The notes under the pieces: model-generated
The model's input: only the letters and a program-made list of their open reading frames with translations
Told to the model about the DNA's origin: nothing
Database searches by the model: none
Part shown: positions 35,826 through 44,645 of the stretch, one piece after another
Numbering within the stretch: position 1 is the first letter of the stretch
Layout of the letters: every line of letters starts with the position of its first letter
Translations under genes and position numbers: made by a program
Assembly: GCA_945863875.1 (NCBI GenBank)
Contig: CAMBBS010000018.1
Span: 1-64,000 of the forward strand
Direction of reading: 5' to 3'
Source of the DNA: Desulfopila aestuarii DSM 18488
Lineage (GTDB): Bacteria; Desulfobacterota; Desulfobulbia; Desulfobulbales; Desulfocapsaceae
Length of the DNA stretch: 64,000 bases

Positions 35826-36415
35826 AAAGATTTTTGTTTTTCCTGAACATTTTCATCAATTGCTTCAAGTGCTGCAATCTGATTGTGCAGTTCTTCAATC
35901 TGGCTATGCAGCTTTTGAACGGTGGATCTCATCTCGGAAATCTTTTTTTTCTGGTCATCAATGAGAGAGGTTTGTGCTGTTTCACGAGCTATCCGTTCCT
36001 TGTCCTGCTCAGTTATACGTTTGCTTTGATGCTTTAATGCAAGTACGAGGAGAAGACTATTTTCGCTAAAAGGCGCGGTACCCTTGCCGGCATCCCATTT
36101 TTGCAGGTTGCCGATGGCCTCAGTAAACTGCTCCTCGGTGTGGCCTAACATCATCTGGGTACAGGCTAGGCCATAGAGAGCATGGTTTCTTTCTTCTGGT
36201 GACAGCGCAGTTTCGTATATCTGCTCGTATTCAAGGAGCGCAGTTTCGAAATCGCCGTTAAGAAAGAGTTGTTCGGCTAAAGGCTGAATATGCTTCCCTG
36301 GTAATGGAGACTTCGGCTGTTGCATCATGGTGCAGGAACTAGACAATGAGAGCAGCAGCAAGGATAAAAACAAAAGGGGGACTAGACGAATTAAACGTCT
36401 GTGGAATGTATGCAT
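35822..36415 (-). CDS. QseG-like lipoprotein
   Basis: 197 residues. A type II signal peptide with lipobox LSLSSSC gives lipidation at about Cys28. A helical, TPR-like region (about 45-120) and a long C-terminal coiled coil (about 140-190, rich in Glu, Lys and Gln) follow. It sits between the kinase and regulator genes, overlapping the regulator start. In E. coli, QseG/YfhG in the same position is an outer-membrane lipoprotein needed for activity of the kinase GlrK. Sequence similarity here is mostly in overall layout, so the assignment rests on order, lipobox and coiled coil. Confidence 0.7.
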   Translation of the reverse strand: MHTFHRRLIRLVPLLFLSLLLLSLSSSCTMMQQPKSPLPGKHIQPLAEQLFLNGDFETALLEYEQIYETALSPEERNHALYGLACTQMMLGHTEEQFTEAIGNLQKWDAGKGTAPFSENSLLLVLALKHQSKRITEQDKERIARETAQTSLIDDQKKKISEMRSTVQKLHSQIEELHNQIAALEAIDENVQEKQKSL

Positions 36416-36493
36416 AACTCTTATAGACCTCCGAATATATCTTCAGGCAGTCTCTGGAAATATCTCTTTGTGTAAAAATGAATCATACTATCC

Positions 36494-37936
36494 TTATGAT
36501 CGAGTGGGTAGTGTAAAGGAAAAGGTGCAACCGCTTCCTCTGTTATTTTTGACCTGTATCTTTCCGCCATAGCTGGCGACAATTTTCCTGGATATGGCCA
36601 GTCCCAAGCCAACGCCATCGAGGTGCCCTCGCACTGTTTTCGTCCGGTAGTATTTGGTGAAGACCAGGGAAAGTTCATCGTCGGCAATACCGGGGCCGGT
36701 GTCCGACACGTGGAAGAGCAGAAATTTCTTTGTTGCATCTTTCATCCAGGAGACCATCACGGAGCCTCTCTCGGGAGAATATTTGATAGCGTTTCCAATG
36801 ATGTTGATAAATACCTGTTGCAACTCTTCCCGGACGCCAAAAAGATCGGGAGATTCGTTGGAGTCACCCACCATTAAGGTTACTTTTTTCTGCTCGGCAA
36901 AGGAAGCAAAAACTTCGGTACTGCTCAATACCAGCTGTTTGGTATTCAGCCGGGACGACTTTTTTTTGCGCACATCGGATTCAAGAACCGACACATTGAG
37001 AAGATAATTAAGGAGTTTATTAATCCGCTGGATTTCCACACCGGCAATTTGCAGAAACTTACGCTGCTTGTCGTTTATCGGCCCAAAAACCTCTTCGATA
37101 ATCATATTGACCGACTCGCGAATTGAAGAAAGCGGCGTTCTGATTTCATGGCTTAGGGTGGCGATAAATTCGTTGCGGATATTTTCCTCCTCGCTTAGCT
37201 GTCTACTCATATCATTATAGGATGCAGCCAGCTCACTAAATTCTTCGCCGCCTTTGAGGGTAATGGGTTGGTGAAGTTTATCAATCGAGATACGTTGCAG
37301 GCCCCTGGCGAGAGTTTTCAGCGGTGTAAAGAAAGATCGAGTAATATACCAGAGACCGGTAAAGCCAACAAGAACGCTTAAGGCAAAGCCATAAAGGCCA
37401 TTTCGTGAACTGATATGGCTTCTACCATTGAGTTCCCGCAGGGCGTACTCAATTTCGTGTTGATTTTCTTGTTTGCCTTGGTTGATACCTTTTATCCAGA
37501 GAGAGACAACTTGTTCGGTGACCCATTTCGAACCGAGCAGGGAAAAGGCGGGATTATCCCATAACCCGAGGCGGTGACGCCGATAGCTGTATTCGAGCTC
37601 CAGCCATATCTTGCCGCCGTTCCGGGTTGAAGCGGAAAGTTCAACGGTCTCGGTTAAAGCCTCTTCAAAGTTGATTTGGGCTTGCTTGAAACGTTCGGAG
37701 TATCGGTCATTTTTAAGTATTATCAGTTTCTTGTGACTCGCGTCCATATTGAGCAGACTTGTTTTCAAGGTCTCGCTGAGCGCGTTTATTTTATTGTTTT
37801 TAATGGCTATTTTTTCTGTTGCTTCAACCATCCTCTGTACATTGAATAACAGAACGAAGACTGTTCCTGAAAAAATAAGAAAAAACAGAAAAAAAATCAG
37901 AAAAAGTTTCTGTTTTACACCGAGTTTGACGCGCAT
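36494..37936 (-). CDS. GlrK-like sensor histidine kinase
   Basis: 480 residues. TM1 at about 10-32, a periplasmic helical domain (about 33-180), TM2 near 181-200, HAMP (about 200-250), HisKA with His263 in LSHEIRTPLSS, and an ATPase domain with NIIGNAIKYSPE, DTGPGI and GHLDGVGLGLAI. All motifs are intact. Start preceded by GGGAG. It is the first gene of a three-gene operon with a lipoprotein and a sigma-54 response regulator. In enterobacteria the equivalent system responds to envelope stress and controls the sRNA GlmY and rpoE, but no such targets are visible here. Confidence 0.86.
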   Translation of the reverse strand: MRVKLGVKQKLFLIFFLFFLIFSGTVFVLLFNVQRMVEATEKIAIKNNKINALSETLKTSLLNMDASHKKLIILKNDRYSERFKQAQINFEEALTETVELSASTRNGGKIWLELEYSYRRHRLGLWDNPAFSLLGSKWVTEQVVSLWIKGINQGKQENQHEIEYALRELNGRSHISSRNGLYGFALSVLVGFTGLWYITRSFFTPLKTLARGLQRISIDKLHQPITLKGGEEFSELAASYNDMSRQLSEEENIRNEFIATLSHEIRTPLSSIRESVNMIIEEVFGPINDKQRKFLQIAGVEIQRINKLLNYLLNVSVLESDVRKKKSSRLNTKQLVLSSTEVFASFAEQKKVTLMVGDSNESPDLFGVREELQQVFINIIGNAIKYSPERGSVMVSWMKDATKKFLLFHVSDTGPGIADDELSLVFTKYYRTKTVRGHLDGVGLGLAISRKIVASYGGKIQVKNNRGSGCTFSFTLPTRS

Positions 37937-38248
37937 GGTTCTCCCTGTACATCCTCCTTACATAGTGTCGATTGCTTGATTTTAGCAAACGTTCCCGCAA
38001 CTGTCACCTATTGACTGACACTCTTGGCTGATATGTCCGGGTAAATACATAAACGGCCGGTAGGTTGTTTTTCATGGTTCCCCATTGGAGGGTGCTTGAA
38101 TATCTTGCAGCTGGCAATAAAAAATGCTATGAAACGGTGCGTAAAATATGCGCATTCTTTCTGGGTAATGGGCTCCATTTGCCGGTCAAAGTCTCGCTGT
38201 TTCTGCCTTGATTTGGTTAACAAGTTGAATTGCGGACTAAATTGTAGT

Positions 38249-38264
38249 TGGTGCATCCCTTGCA
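38249..38264 (+). promoter_or_regulatory. Candidate sigma-54 promoter
   Basis: TGGTGCATCCCTTGCA has the invariant GG and GC with 10 bases between and TTGCA at the -12 box; the -24 box deviates (TGGTGC for TGGCAC). It faces the small secreted-protein gene, giving a leader of about 60 bases. Neighbouring GlrR-like regulator is a possible activator. Confidence 0.45.
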
Positions 38265-38335
38265 CTGTTCCTGTTATAGGTCTTGTCAGTACTGAGACAG
38301 CAGGAGAATACCCACATCCTCTTTTGAAAAATTCT

Positions 38336-38641
38336 ATGAAACACACCGTTACTGCTCTGCTAGCTGCAAGTTTCTGTGCATTTGGCATGATGGCCGTGGC
38401 TGAAAAAGTCACTCCCTCTGACCCCCGAGAATATGGCGAAACGATGAGCCGGCTCATTCTTCGCGAACAATGTATCTTATCAGGTCTTGTTCTTGAAACG
38501 AAAAGAGGGATCGCTATCACCACCAACCGGGGAACATTTCTCCTCAAAGGGGTCGAAATTGACACCTTCGTTGGTAAAAATGTGCGGGTGACGGGGGTGA
38601 TCAGGGATGAATCAATTTTTGCCGTGAAAATTGACAGTTAA
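38336..38641 (+). CDS. Small secreted OB-fold-like protein
   Basis: 101 residues with a signal peptide (TVTALLAASFCAFGMMAVA, cleavage around residue 22). The mature region is short and beta-rich: CILSGLVLETKRGIAITT, GTFLLKGVEIDTFVGKNVRV, GVIRDESIFAVKID, which follows the pattern of bacterial OB-fold domains in the periplasm. The start at 38336 is the ATG directly before the signal peptide; the frame extends upstream without one. It is divergent from the GlrK-like kinase, behind a candidate sigma-54 promoter. Function unknown. Confidence 0.68.
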   Translation: MKHTVTALLAASFCAFGMMAVAEKVTPSDPREYGETMSRLILREQCILSGLVLETKRGIAITTNRGTFLLKGVEIDTFVGKNVRVTGVIRDESIFAVKIDS

Positions 38642-38714
38642 ATTTCGCAGCAGAATAGGAGGCCAAGCGGATTTTAACTCTTCGCTCCGGTTTGCCTGTT
38701 TAAACCCCATTCTC

Positions 38715-39410
38715 TTAATCCTCCAGTGCGAATCGAACGGCTTGCTCGACGTGCAGGGTGGTCGTGTCGAACAGGGGGACTGTTGTGTGATTCTGCTGCA
38801 CCAGCATGGCGATCTCCGTGCACCCTTCAATGACTGCTTCCGCGCCTTCCCGGCGCATTGTCTCGATAATGCGCAGAAAATGCATTCGCGATTCGGGTGA
38901 GATTTTTCCGCGGCAGAGTTCTTCAAAAATAACCTCATGGACTATCCGACGGTCTTCCGGCGGCGGGACGATTACTGTCAGACCGTGTCTTTCGCTGAGT
39001 CTCCCCTTGTAAAATTCTTCTTCCATGGTGAAGCAGGTACCGAGCAGTCCGACCGTCTGCATGTTTTCCGCCTTGACTCGTTCTGCCGTGGCATCGGCTA
39101 TGTGCAGGAGCGGAATGCTGACAGCAGCGGTTATGATCCCGGCTACTTTGTGCATGGTGTTGGTGCAGATGAGAAGAAAATCGGCTCCGGCTGCCTCTAT
39201 CTTTTGCGCTGCATCGGCCAGACGTTCGCCGCATTCAGTCCATTCGCCGCGCAGCATGGCTGTTGCCAGCGGCTGGAAATCGACACTTACCATGGCTATT
39301 TTAGCCGAATGGAGTCCTCCAAGCTTTTCATTGATACCCTGATTGAGTAACTGATAGTAATGCGTGGTGCTTTCCCAGCTCATGCCGCCTAAGAGTCCGA
39401 TTGTCTTCAA
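38715..39410 (-). CDS. Aspartate/glutamate racemase family protein
   Basis: 231 residues, typical for the family. GLLGGMSWESTTHYYQLLN starts the protein. The two-cysteine active site is present: LLICTNTMHK (Cys about 83) and EGCTEIAML (Cys about 195), each followed by the conserved Thr. The fold and motifs resemble YgeA and aspartate racemases, which interconvert L and D forms of amino acids without a cofactor. Substrate is not determined by sequence. Monocistronic, no neighbours with related function. Confidence 0.85.
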   Translation of the reverse strand: MKTIGLLGGMSWESTTHYYQLLNQGINEKLGGLHSAKIAMVSVDFQPLATAMLRGEWTECGERLADAAQKIEAAGADFLLICTNTMHKVAGIITAAVSIPLLHIADATAERVKAENMQTVGLLGTCFTMEEEFYKGRLSERHGLTVIVPPPEDRRIVHEVIFEELCRGKISPESRMHFLRIIETMRREGAEAVIEGCTEIAMLVQQNHTTVPLFDTTTLHVEQAVRFALED

Positions 39411-39481
39411 AATATTTCTCCACTTTTTCCTTCACCTGCAGCTGTTTGCTGAGAGGGTGAATACCTTTATTTTGACAAATA

Positions 39482-40024
39482 TCAATCAATGACGGTTTTC
39501 AGTAGGTTTGCAACCTTCCCGGCATCGACATCGGCTGTGGCAAAGGCCTTGTGCAGCGAGCGCATTATTTCCCTCAACACAGCGATTTTTGGTTTGGGGG
39601 AGAGCATCTGAACGTCAATGGTTTTCAGGTCGAGGATAATCTCTTCAAGCAGTTCGTATTCGACACTGTGGCCGGAGAGGGCATCTTTTATTTTCTGGGT
39701 GAGCAGATGTATCGTCCGGCGATCATTCTCGTCGGCAACCGGCCCCTTACCGAGAGAAAAACCGTACTCTGCTGAGGTGGCAGGGGGCACAGCAATACCC
39801 AGGAATGCGAGACCGGCTGGGGTGATACTGATACCGCCGGCCAGGGTTCTCAGTTCCACCTGGCCCAGCACCATCAATTGTTCGGCAACACTGCCGGCTT
39901 CGGCTTTGTCAAGACCGATCGCCGCACCCAGATCATACATGGAAACCTGCGCCTCGGTATTGCCGGCTGTTTGTCGATACAGTTCGTCGAGGTAACTCTT
40001 AAGATTGAGGTCATTGATATGCAT
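39482..40024 (-). CDS. Uncharacterised winged-helix-like protein
   Basis: 180 residues from MHINDLNLKS, whose ATG has GAGG upstream; an earlier ATG at 40075 gives a poorly supported N-terminus. Residues about 5-80 have a winged-helix pattern (MYDLGAAIGLDKAEAGSVAEQL, then RTLAGGISITPAGLAFLG), and the C-terminal half is helical with a likely dimerisation region (TQKIKDALSGHS, EIMRSLHKAFATADVDAG). I do not recognise a named family. It lies 66 bp after the ABC ATPase gene on the same strand, so the two may be cotranscribed. Confidence 0.65.
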   Translation of the reverse strand: MHINDLNLKSYLDELYRQTAGNTEAQVSMYDLGAAIGLDKAEAGSVAEQLMVLGQVELRTLAGGISITPAGLAFLGIAVPPATSAEYGFSLGKGPVADENDRRTIHLLTQKIKDALSGHSVEYELLEEIILDLKTIDVQMLSPKPKIAVLREIMRSLHKAFATADVDAGKVANLLKTVID

Positions 40025-40090
40025 GGGTATGGGTCCTCTGTTGAGATATGCGGGTAAGTTAACGAAAAATATCATCAGGACAATCTACCA

Positions 40091-41482
40091 TCACACTGCA
40101 TAGGAGTCGAGATGGATTTGTCGGTGGAACCACGTTCGGTGCTCATCTTTTCGGTGGCTGACAAAGAGAATGGTCGAAAGTTTTTTGTCGGCGATCTGTT
40201 CAAGAAGATCAAGCAGGCTGTTTCGGTGGACATCGTCGAGCCCCTGGGTGGGTTCATCGAGGATAAGCAGCTTCGGGCGTTTGATGAGTGATCGGCCAAT
40301 GAGCACCAGGCGCTGCTCGGCATAGCTCATTCTCCTAAAAGGGGTATCACTTTTTCCCGCAAGCGAGAGCCAGTTCAGCCAGTGTTTTGCGGCGTTAACC
40401 TCGGTACTTGAAACCTTGGTGTACAATCCGATTGAATCATAGAGTCCGGAAAGGACTACCTGGAGAGCGCTGCCGGGAATCCGATGTTCACGGTGCAGTG
40501 CCGGGGAGATAATGCCCATATGTTTCTTGATGTCCCATATCGATTCCCCGGAACCGCGCCGTTTGCCGAAAATCCGCAGCGTGTTGGCATAGCATTTAGG
40601 GTTATCGCCGGTGATAATGTCGAGAAGTGTCGATTTGCCGCAGCCGTTTGGGCCGGTGATCAGGGTGTGGTCCCCGGCGTTTATGGTCAGATCAAGGCCG
40701 GTAAAGAGTTTCTTGTCCCCGTAGCCGGCAAAACCGCCCCTAAGATATATGAGCTCGTCGCTCTGGACGTCGCCGGCCGGTGCCGGCTGGAGATGCTTTC
40801 CGCTGATCGGCGCAGGAACGGGCCGCCGGGGCTTCTGTAAACTATGGAGCAGGGGCTGTACTATTTTCCGCAAGCCCGATGCCTCCAGCCGTCCCGATGC
40901 GAGCAACGCCAAATAGCTGCACCAGGGGGGAATGTCACTTTCGCTGTTGACCAGCAGGATAAGTTCGATGTTTCGGTCCGGCAATTGCTGCAAGGCCAGA
41001 TTAAGCTCATGGCAGCTTTCCTGGTCGAGGCCGTCATAGGGGTTCTGCATGACCAGGGTGGTCGCTCCGCCGATAAGTTTTTGCAGAAAGAGCAGCTTTC
41101 TGCTCTGTCCGGAACTGAGCTGGCGGTATCCCAGCTGCAGGCAGTGATCCATGCCGAAGGCTTTAAGGAGAGGCAGATGGTTGCGGTAATCGGGCAGATA
41201 TTGGCAGACCGGCGTGCCTGGATCGATTCTGTCGAGGAAGTCGCTGTCGTCGTTACGCAGTTCTTCTTCATAGACTTCCTGCTGTGCCTGGAATGACAGA
41301 ATAGCCGGATGCTCGGGCAGGTGCAGGATTTTAGCGGAAAAGTCCTGAAGCCTGCCGGACAAAAGGTCAATGAAACTGTCGATGCCTGAGCTGTTGTCAC
41401 CAAAAAAACACCAGGCTTCTCCGGGTTTGGTCAGTAACTTATCAATCTGCAGATTTTGGTGCCGAAAAGTATGTATGCGCAT
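40091..41482 (-). CDS. Tandem ABC ATPase (ModF-like)
   Basis: 463 residues, two ABC ATPase domains in one chain and no membrane segments. The first domain is degenerate: the Walker A equivalent reads GDNSSGIDS, the signature is LSSGQSRK, and Walker B is NPYDGLD. The second is complete: GPNGCGKST, SYAEQR, LLILDEPTQGLD. The length and layout match E. coli ModF/PhrA (490 residues), a soluble twin-ATPase thought to be connected with molybdenum or stress. No modABC genes are adjacent. Function in this organism is unknown; ModF naming is based on arrangement. Confidence 0.72.
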   Translation of the reverse strand: MRIHTFRHQNLQIDKLLTKPGEAWCFFGDNSSGIDSFIDLLSGRLQDFSAKILHLPEHPAILSFQAQQEVYEEELRNDDSDFLDRIDPGTPVCQYLPDYRNHLPLLKAFGMDHCLQLGYRQLSSGQSRKLLFLQKLIGGATTLVMQNPYDGLDQESCHELNLALQQLPDRNIELILLVNSESDIPPWCSYLALLASGRLEASGLRKIVQPLLHSLQKPRRPVPAPISGKHLQPAPAGDVQSDELIYLRGGFAGYGDKKLFTGLDLTINAGDHTLITGPNGCGKSTLLDIITGDNPKCYANTLRIFGKRRGSGESIWDIKKHMGIISPALHREHRIPGSALQVVLSGLYDSIGLYTKVSSTEVNAAKHWLNWLSLAGKSDTPFRRMSYAEQRLVLIGRSLIKRPKLLILDEPTQGLDDVHRNSLLDLLEQIADKKLSTILFVSHRKDEHRTWFHRQIHLDSYAV

Positions 41483-41738
41483 GTCGGTGGTGGTATTGTG
41501 GTGAAAATGCTGTGCATAGCAGCCGAAGGACTAGCAATGTGCTCTGGCCAGCAAATTTTGTCAATTGTGTCGACAATAATTTGTGGCAGGAATATAGTCA
41601 ATAAGCAGAAAAAAGCAAAGTGGAGCGATCTTTTCAGGCTCCGGGAAGATCATATGTGATGGCAAGTGTGTGGAAGCGAGTGGTTTTGCATGCAAATCGG
41701 AAGAAAATAATGCAGACCTACCGTAAGGCACCGTCAAT

Positions 41739-41834
41739 TCCTACGAAACCGGCTGCACGATTTCCTCGGCCATTGCCGCTTTTCTGGCCGGAGGCTTTGG
41801 CCTAGCCGAGGCGGTGAAGAGGGCAAAAAAATAG
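41739..41834 (+). pseudogene. C-terminal relic of a ThiD-like kinase
   Basis: In one frame the plus strand reads YETGCTISSAIAAFLAGG and then FGLAEAVKRAKK with a stop. This matches the anion-hole region and last helix of hydroxymethylpyrimidine (phosphate) kinase ThiD (GTGCTFSAAIAA..., LPEAVRRAK). No upstream part is readable as ThiD in this window. The short match is by pattern only. Confidence 0.45.
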
Positions 41835-41962
41835 GTCAGCCACGATCTGCAGGGCGGAGCAGGGGTGCGATTGGGGTATGGTTATGGCTCGGTCCAGCAT
41901 TTTTATGCCTGGCGGCAGCCTTGATGCTGTTGTGCGGACCTTCTCTAACCTGAGCGGAGAAA
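41835..41962. other. No gene seen
   Basis: With the stretch at 41483-41738, this fills the 480-bp gap between the ABC ATPase and the hydrolase. Apart from the ThiD-like relic I find only short open frames without coding character. Confidence 0.4.
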
Positions 41963-42769
41963 ATGAAGATGTCGACCGTCTTGCAGATAGTGATTTTTTT
42001 AATAATTGGGTACCTTTTTTGTGTCGTTGTTATGTACCTGCGCCAGGAGTCGTTTCTTTTTTTTCCACCGGCGGCACGTCATGAAGGGCATGACTACAAT
42101 GATGTCAGCGACTACCACCTGACCCAGGGGGGTGTAACCTTGCGCGGCTGGCTGGTCAATCCGGAATTGGTCAGGGAAAAGCTGCTCGTCTACTATGGCG
42201 GCAATGCGGAAGACATTTTTCTCAATATTGACGAGTTCAGGGATATCAACGCCGCCTCGCTGTTTGTCGCCTATCGCGGCTATGGGCCGAGCGACGGCAG
42301 TCCGGGGGAGGCGGAGCTCTTTGCCGATTCCCTGGCGGTGATCGATGACATGGTCAGCAGATATTCGCCGAAGAAGATCTTTTTGATCGGCAGAAGTCTT
42401 GGCTCGGGGGTGGCCTGCTATGCTGCCGCCAATAAAAAAGTCCACGGAGCGATCCTCGTCACCCCCTATGACAGCATCGAAAACATTGCCCGGTCGACTT
42501 ACCCCTGGCTGCCGGTCTCAATGCTGCTCAAACATCGTTTTAATGCATTACTTTATCTTTCTCGGATAGCTTGTCCGCTGCTGGTCATTTGCGGTGGTCG
42601 TGATCGGGTGGTGCCTCCGGAACGAACGAAAAATTTTATTGACCATATCGTCGGGGAAAAAGAAATCGTCTTTATCAAACGGGCCAACCACGGCACGATC
42701 GATATGTTTACTGAATATTGGACGGCCCTGCTAACTTTTATCAATCACCAGCAGGCGGAAACACCGTAA
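41963..42769 (+). CDS. Membrane-anchored alpha/beta hydrolase (BEM46-like)
   Basis: 268 residues; the second ATG (41969) has the better-spaced GGAG, so either start is possible. One N-terminal membrane anchor (TVLQIVIFLIIGYLFCVVVM), then an alpha/beta hydrolase with the nucleophile elbow GRSLGSG, the acid in GGRDRVVPPE and the histidine in ANHGTIDM. The lid and the HxRGYG-like strand VAYRGYGPSDG are as in the BEM46/ABHD family of serine hydrolases. It is likely a membrane-bound esterase or thioesterase; the substrate is unknown. It stands alone. Confidence 0.82.
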   Translation: MKMSTVLQIVIFLIIGYLFCVVVMYLRQESFLFFPPAARHEGHDYNDVSDYHLTQGGVTLRGWLVNPELVREKLLVYYGGNAEDIFLNIDEFRDINAASLFVAYRGYGPSDGSPGEAELFADSLAVIDDMVSRYSPKKIFLIGRSLGSGVACYAAANKKVHGAILVTPYDSIENIARSTYPWLPVSMLLKHRFNALLYLSRIACPLLVICGGRDRVVPPERTKNFIDHIVGEKEIVFIKRANHGTIDMFTEYWTALLTFINHQQAETP

Positions 42770-42831
42770 GAAAGGTGAGCGGGAAGCGACAGAAATACAA
42801 AACGGTGCAAGCAGAACGATAGAATTCTGCT

Positions 42832-43257
42832 TTAGAGGCTGGGATCGCCGCAACTGCAGCTGCGCTCGATCACCTGTTTTTTCCCGGTACTGTCGACGGC
42901 CACGTAGGTGAAGGCTGCTCTGGTCACCTGGAATTTCACATTCTCCTCCTTTGGGCTGTACAGGATCGGTTTGACCCAGACTTCGAGGTTGATGGTAATT
43001 GAGGTCGTGCCGATTTTCACCACCTCGCCATAGCAGCAGACCACATCGCCGACTTGCACCGGTTTGATAAAGGATATTGATTCAACGGCGACGGTGACGA
43101 CCCTGGAACAGGTTCTTTCCCGGGCCAGTATGCCGCCGGCGATATCCATCTGGGACATGATCCAGCCGCCGAAAATGTCGCCGTCGGGGTTGGTGTCAGC
43201 CGGCATGGCAAGAGTTCGCAGGATAAGGCTGCCCTTGGGCTGGTTGTTTCCTTGCAT
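42832..43257 (-). CDS. Acyl-CoA thioesterase (YciA-like hotdog fold)
   Basis: 141 residues from MQGNNQPKGSL (AAGGA upstream); the frame extends further back without a suitable site. Single hotdog domain with the family signature DTNPDGDIFGGWIMSQMDIAG and a later FIKPVQVGDVVCCYGEV. YciA-type enzymes hydrolyse short and medium acyl-CoAs in the cytosol. The C-terminus ends in CSCGDPSL with a cysteine pair. Single gene, convergent with the alpha/beta hydrolase gene. Confidence 0.85.
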   Translation of the reverse strand: MQGNNQPKGSLILRTLAMPADTNPDGDIFGGWIMSQMDIAGGILARERTCSRVVTVAVESISFIKPVQVGDVVCCYGEVVKIGTTSITINLEVWVKPILYSPKEENVKFQVTRAAFTYVAVDSTGKKQVIERSCSCGDPSL

Positions 43258-43464
43258 GAGGTCCGTCCTTAAGGGAGGATGGGAGGGTGATGTACAACGG
43301 AAGGGGACGGGAAGTCGCAACAGCTGCTGTTTATTGAGATGGGCGTTGCTGTCTCTATGACGGTCTGCTCGTATCTTTCCGGGAGTTTTGTCAATATGCT
43401 TGCTTTCTCACAGTATACAGTGTTTTTCTATTTTCAATCTAAAAAAGATCGATGTCCAAGGGGG

Positions 43465-43658
43465 GAGTCAACTACCCCGCCCTGAAGGGCGGAGCTTGTG
43501 AAAGCAAGGTCCCCTGTTGACCAGGCACAGCCAGGGCGGCAAGGCTAACCGGCTACGTTAAGAAAGAAGAGAGAGGCACTCTGCAATGCTCCACCAGTTC
43601 CAGGCTCTGCGACAAGTGGTTAAACAGGTTGAAGGGGAAAAGCTGCTGTCTATAAAAG
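43465..43658 (+). ncRNA. HEARO / omega RNA upstream of an iscB relic
   Basis: Directly upstream of the iscB remnant is a conserved-looking structured RNA region. It begins with the perfect hairpin CCGCCC-TGAA-GGGCGG (43477-43492), followed by GTGAAAGCAAGG, GACCAGGCACAGCC, and a purine-rich block before an ATGTCC that in intact loci starts IscB. The sequence pattern agrees with the HEARO motif and omega guide RNAs of IscB loci as I remember them. The exact ends are estimated. Confidence 0.7.
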
Positions 43659-44616
43659 ATGTCCTTTTAGGATCATCTTCAAAGAAAAGAGCGGCAGTGA
43701 TGTTCAAGATCTTGAGTTAAATCTCGATCCAGGGAGCAAGACGACAACCATTGCCTTGGTGGCAGAGTGTCAGCAGGGCGGAAAGGTTGTTTGGGCCGGA
43801 GAGCTTACTCACCGTGGACAGGCCATGAGAAATACTCTTCGCTCAAGGGTGGACAATGTTTTTACCTGGGTAATGCGTCCCATCAACTTTGCTCCAGTAT
43901 CCGGGATGGTGGTTGAAACAGTGCGTTTTGATACGCAGCTCCTGCAGCATCCTGAAATTTCAGGTGTTGAATATCAGCAAGGGGAATTGGCCGGATACGA
44001 AGCCAGAGAATATTTTTTGGGAAAATGGGGTCGTACCTGCGCCTATAGCGGAACCGGGAATGTGCCCCTGGAGGTAGAGCATATTGTCCTTCGGGTAAAA
44101 GGTGGTGCCAACCGGACAAGCAACCTTGCCCTTTCTTGCACACCATGCAATCAGGCCAAAGGCTTGCAGGTTTCCTTCTGGTCCGGAGGAAGAACCAAGT
44201 ATAACCGGACGAACCAAAGCGACGGAAAATCCCATTGGCTTGATGCCGTTTGCGTCGGTGCAACAGGCGGGCGTGTCCATATTCCGCCGGGACTGCAACC
44301 TCCTAATGTTTCTGCTGCTGGCAGAGGATCACGGCAGATGTGCCGGGTGGATAACTACGGTTTTCCTCGAACGTCAGCGAAAGCAAGAAGAGTTGTCAAT
44401 GGATGTAAAACCGGGGATCCGGTCAAGGCACTGGTCAACAAAGGCAAAAAGCTCGGGACGTATGTTGGCAGGGTGCCTGTCCGAAAGTCCGGCAGTTTCA
44501 ATAGCAAGACAGAAGCAGGTACAATACAGGGGATTTCATGGAAACATTGCTCTCTTTTGCAGCGTGCCGATGGTTACAACTACTACATGGGAGACAGCGT
44601 TTCCTCCTCCACCTGA
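43651..44616 (+). pseudogene. iscB: Decayed IscB (OMEGA nuclease) gene
   Basis: IscB is an RNA-guided nuclease related to Cas9 ancestry. The expected start ATGTCC at 43659 runs into a stop after two more codons. A second frame then carries RuvC-I (LDPGSKTTTIALV at about 43720-43758), the RuvC-II core (VRFDTQLLQHPEISGVEYQQG) and an HNH domain with VEHIV retained but CAYSG in place of CAYCG. Later it has CNQAKG and a RuvC-III HWLDAVCVG segment. The PLMP domain is missing, the bridge helix is cut short (RSR followed directly by VDN), and a segment is deleted after CNQAKG. Stops are few, so the decay seems recent. Confidence 0.8.
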
Positions 44617-44645
44617 AGGAAGAGGTAGCCACGCTGTAATTTTAG

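Noticed and set aside
38002-38020. TGTC-N11-GACA as a GlrR-binding site
   Set aside because: The spacer reported for E. coli GlrR is 10, so I mention it only as a weak hint inside a finding.
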